Program-made: the position numbers and the translations under genes
Shown here: in pieces, positions 18,455-21,649 of the stretch
Layout: every line of letters starts with the position of its first letter
Position numbering within the stretch: position 1 is the stretch's first letter
Assembly (NCBI GenBank): GCA_011763485.2
Contig: JAANSK020266494.1
Location: forward strand, 1 to 21,649
Source: Isoetes engelmannii
Lineage: Eukaryota; Streptophyta; Lycopodiopsida; Isoetales; Isoetaceae
DNA length: 21,649 nt
Direction of reading: 5' to 3'
Notes under the pieces: model-generated
Databases searched by the model: none
The model's input: only the letters and a program-made list of their open reading frames with translations
What the model was told of the DNA's origin: nothing

Positions 18455-20515
18455 ATGTCTGTCGATGCACCGCAACCTACCGCCATTCCGGCACCCCTGC
18501 CGGCAAAGCATACGAAGCAATCCAGGGCCGTAATGTAACTTCTCTTCCTTTTATTAACTCATACATAAATTCGTATCTTTCATAGCTTCCACAGCTTAGT
18601 TAACCTGCAAATTTCCGTGTTTGTTCTCTCTTGAGCAAAGGAAAAAGTGCTGTTTCAATCTAGCTTTCAAAGACTAGATGCGTGAACGATTTATTTGTCT
18701 TTTCCAGAAGTCAACAGCCGAACAAGGCAAGACAAAAAGGCTAATATATGCGTTGGCTGTAATTGTGCAAAAGGGATGCAGCAATTGAAGCGAGTCAGTA
18801 TGCTGAGAAGTACAAGAAATATGAGATTGATTATCTCCGGCGCATAAACCACAAATATTTTTCTGGGCACGTCTTAGGAGGCACAGGTCTCTCTAACCCA
18901 CCCATTCTCCTTTCTCCCTCCTTCTCTCCCTCTCTAATTTAATCAGATTTAGTTATCTTCTCCTTTACTGTGCATACGTACACGTTTTATTTTTGATAAA
19001 ACACTTTTTAAGCTTACAAACGAGATATAAAGATCTGAAGCATTAACAAAGTTGATACTGGCTATAAGAAGGTAGAAAGTTAAGGTTGAGTCAGAAATAA
19101 TGCAACCCAATATTGCAGCTATCAAGACTTATAAGTAAATGATAGAGCATTGAAGTGTATCAGTTAACAAATGCAAATTATATGTAACCTGTCTCAAACC
19201 TTGTGTCACACCTATGGGAATTTAATGTGAACCCTTTATATGCCCACATATGTTCTTCATATCATAAAGACATCCTTCTTTTCTGATGTTATAAGCTCAG
19301 GCATGCAAAACTACCAAAATGATACGTCAGGTCTCAACTTCTCATATACATCCAATAACTCAAATAGCTGGTGTCGTGTCAGAAAAATCTGTTGTGAAGA
19401 AGAAAAATATGGTAGGGGCATTGGCTAAATGAGGTGATTATAGGCTTCTTTCTATACTATCAAGTGAGAAGATTTTGCCTGTTATATGCCCGCAAATGCA
19501 TGTATGGATTTTAATAACAGCGAAAACCTCATCTTATTGCCATATGCATGACAACAAACAGCTTCAGTTGTCTTGTGACTGTAGTTGGCGTTTTGATTAT
19601 GATAACAATACCCTGTTCTTCTTGCAGATCCAGTTTTTGAAGCTTGTACTGTTATTGATGATTTCCTTATAAGGGAAAGCAAGTATGTGGGAAGTTTGTG
19701 ATTTAGTTTTTGTCCCTTCTTTTTTGCAATGGTTTTTAATAAGGTAGAAATTCATTTGTAGAGAGCCACCTCTAAAGAAGTTCCTCGAAACAAAATGCTT
19801 GTCTGATGATCATGCAAAGCAAGGAGCAGCAACAGGAGACACACTGCCAAGTTCTGCTGGTAGGAAAGGCCAGTCAATCAAAACCTGAACTTTGAGCTAT
19901 ATTGTATTCTTATTTTACTGATTCATGTGTTGTGTTGTTGGTGTATATGTGCTGTTTGTTCCCGCCTATTTGGGATAAGGACGCCTAGGCATGTTGCACA
20001 ATAAAGTTTCATGCCACTCAGACGAGTCTGGCAGGATTTATCATTTTACATTTTGAAGCCTTTTTAGATATGGTATCTTATTTGTCAGCATGGAGTGTCA
20101 ATCATTGTCTATGACATGTTAGTTATAATCACCTGAAGAATGACCAAATTGTGTTTAATGGAGGGAGTGTTGATAGGACGTAGATGTTAGCTGTTATTTG
20201 GAAAATTTTCGTGGTTAGGGTAGGCTTATTTTATTGGCTTTGTTTTAAAATAGTAACTATGTCAGCTGTTTGTTAAAAGTTTACAGGTTTGCATGTGTGC
20301 ATAGAGTGTTTGTGGTAATTATGCTATTATGTGCAGATTGCATGGAACTACATTCAAATCGTAAAAAGGAAGACACAGAGTCTGCTGCTGATGCAGAGAA
20401 CAGAGCCTCTAAAGGATGCAGTGCAATTGACAAGACGGGCAAAATTAATTGGCAACTAATGAAAAATTGTCAATGTATTTACTGCATAATGCGAAAGAAA
20501 GAGCTTGGCAAGTGA
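18455..20515 (+). CDS. Spliced gene of five exons, product unrecognised
   Basis: Exons: 18455-18529 (ATG; MSVDAPQPTAIPAPLPAKHT), 18708-18886 (acceptor TCTTTTCCAG; EASQYAEKYKKYEIDYLRRI and NHKYFSGHVLGGT), 19628-19682 (acceptor TTCTTCTTGCAG; DPVFEACTVIDDFLIRES), 19762-19859 (acceptor CATTTGTAG; EPPLKKFLETKCLSDDHAKQ) and 20337-20515 (acceptor TTATGTGCAG; KINWQLMKNCQCIYCIMRKK; stop TGA). Phases are 0/0, 1/1, 2/2 and 1/1, which is unlikely by chance. The protein would be about 195 residues, charged and helix-rich in the middle, with CQCIYC near the C-terminus and no signal peptide. Two weak points: the first donor is GCC/GTAATG, and exon 2 enters in one frame (KSTAEQGKTKRLIYALAVIV) but must continue in another after about 18773. 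This implies a 1-bp indel near AAAAGGGATG, a sequencing error or a different exon 2 start. I do not recognise the family. Confidence 0.55.
18887..19627 (+). other. Intron 2 of the 18455 gene, with possible 30-nt microexon
   Basis: Donor CACAG/GTCTCT and acceptor TTCTTCTTGCAG bound a 741-bp intron starting with a pyrimidine-rich CT stretch. Inside, 19301-19330 is preceded by AAGCTCAG and followed by GTCTCA and would insert ten codons (phase 1/1, MQNYQNDTS core) without breaking the frame. Confidence 0.35.
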
Positions 20516-21042
20516 TTTTAAGGATCTCAAAAGCCTTTACGATATGAACATGCTCTTCTATTAGTGCAGTTCCAAGTGTAATGCAGCTTTATTGTCTTTC
20601 ATATCTCGAGGAATTTCTGCTTGGGTCAGATCTGGAAGGTAGATGTGTGTAGTCAGCTGATAAAGTGCTGAAATTAAGTTTTAGTGTATTTGCACACCCC
20701 AATTTGAAAATAAACTTGGCTCTTTATATCCCTAGAGAAAGTGAGATTTTCTTATATGTTGTGTACCTGATGATTTCAACACTTTTGGATCTCTTTTCGG
20801 ATGTTTTTCTTGCATTCCTGATTACTTTTATCTAAGAAGCTAATATAGTTATTTAACAGGAGTGAAGTTAGAATATTTGAAATTTACTAACCGTGTAACA
20901 AGGTTCATGTAACTCGAAGCCAACCAGAGTATTGACAATTGCAGTAAAATGATCAATATAGGAAATGAAACAAGACTCAAATAATAGTAACGAAAAGAAC
21001 TAAGAGCCCTGCAATGAACAAATTCAACAAATGGTAAACAGA
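20516..21042. other. 3' flank of the 18455 gene, no further gene seen
   Basis: AT-rich DNA after the TGA at 20513-20515, probably including its 3' UTR. No clear poly(A) signal was assigned and no coding frame is seen. Confidence 0.4.
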
Positions 21043-21138
21043 TTATAGCTATGTTCGATTTGAAATGATTACAAGCAAAGTTCTAGCCAATTATAGCTAT
21101 GTTCGATTTGAAATGATTACAAGCAAAGTTCTAGCCAG
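21043..21138. repeat. Tandem duplication, 48-bp unit
   Basis: TTATAGCTATGTTCGATTTG through AAAGTTCTAGCCA occurs at 21043-21090 and 21091-21138, with no difference seen over 47 bases. This is the youngest-looking duplication in the window. Confidence 0.95.
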
Positions 21139-21300
21139 CAAGTAGGCAAGACAATGGGCATACGGGCTTTGACAAAAGAACTTGACAAAAGAACGCAAAA
21201 GAACTTGCAAAGTTCTACGCAAAGAACATTGCAAAGTTCTAACCAACAAGTGGGCAAAGACAATAGGCATAGAACCTATGACAAAAGAGCACAAAAAGAC
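21139..21300. repeat. Degenerate repeat with GACAAAAGAAC motifs
   Basis: CAAGTAGGCAAGACAATGGGC (from 21139) returns in diverged form from 21247 (108-bp offset). Between the two are several AAAGAAC and GCAAAGTTCTA units, apparently from the same local expansion as the 48-bp duplication. Confidence 0.65.
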
Positions 21301-21649
21301 AATTTAGATAAACATCATAAGTGGACTTAACATTATGAAAATAAGCACAAACTCACAAAGCACTAATTTTTTGTAGCCTAGTGAAGACTAAAAAGATTCA
21401 TGATCTTCCAGAACAAAGCTAGAAGTCACAGAATATAGGAGTTCATGGCATAGGCTTTGACTTGAAAATTTGATCTATATTAATTGGATCACTATAATCC
21501 AATAGTGCTGAAGTATAAAATGTGTTCAATTCTCAGGTGTACAAGAAATGTTTTCTACTTCACTTCGGTGCTAGAAGGAAGGAAGGAAGAATATTTTAAT
21601 GTCGCACCACAAAGGCAGCGTCCCAAGGACATGCGACCACAAGAACAAG
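21301..21649. other. Right end of window, nothing recognised
   Basis: AT-rich, with only a small GGAA run near 21575. No exon or repeat called. Confidence 0.4.

Noticed and set aside
21097-21294. 65-codon minus frame with repeated peptide blocks
   Set aside because: The repetition comes from the local tandem repeats; it is not a plausible protein.

Overview
The window is land-plant nuclear DNA. It carries a G-type lectin receptor-like kinase, plant LINEs, Ty1/copia and Ty3/gypsy relics with a plant-type initiator-Met tRNA primer site, and AT-rich introns with GT..AG borders. I cannot name the species. A fern or other non-flowering plant is possible, because the receptor architecture is not the usual angiosperm one, but that is only a guess.

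Layout. 1-1047 (minus): an uninterrupted piece of LINE ORF2, from the end of the endonuclease into the start of reverse transcriptase, running off the left edge. 1048-5427 (plus): a non-coding LTR element inserted in that LINE, with a 1.6 kb left LTR, a tRNA-iMet primer site and a 3'-truncated right LTR. 5428-7450: AT-rich intergenic DNA with a tRNA-like T arm, a 70-bp tandem repeat and a GC palindrome. 7459-10035 (minus): the main gene, a signal peptide plus glycosylated G-type lectin ectodomain, seven predicted membrane segments and a complete Ser/Thr kinase, interrupted by one in-frame TGA at codon 58. About 10.7-12.5 kb (plus): a weak spliced-gene candidate. 11.3-14.5 kb: several independent two-copy tandem duplications. 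14.7-16.5 kb: joined relics of a copia element, a gypsy element and the 3' end of a LINE with its poly(A). 17.25-17.87 kb: a possible solo LTR. 18140-18274 (minus): a lone exon-like 45-codon frame with matching splice sites. 18455-20515 (plus): a spliced gene of five or six exons whose later junctions agree in phase; product unrecognised. The right end is AT-rich with another tandem duplication.

The most interesting item is the receptor kinase. A seven-pass membrane domain lies between an S-type lectin ectodomain and a cytoplasmic kinase, where plant receptor kinases normally have one membrane helix. The positions of glycosylation sequons and basic loops fit an N-outside, C-inside topology. 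Nothing in the window links the genes into one pathway; this is ordinary gene-plus-transposon plant DNA.
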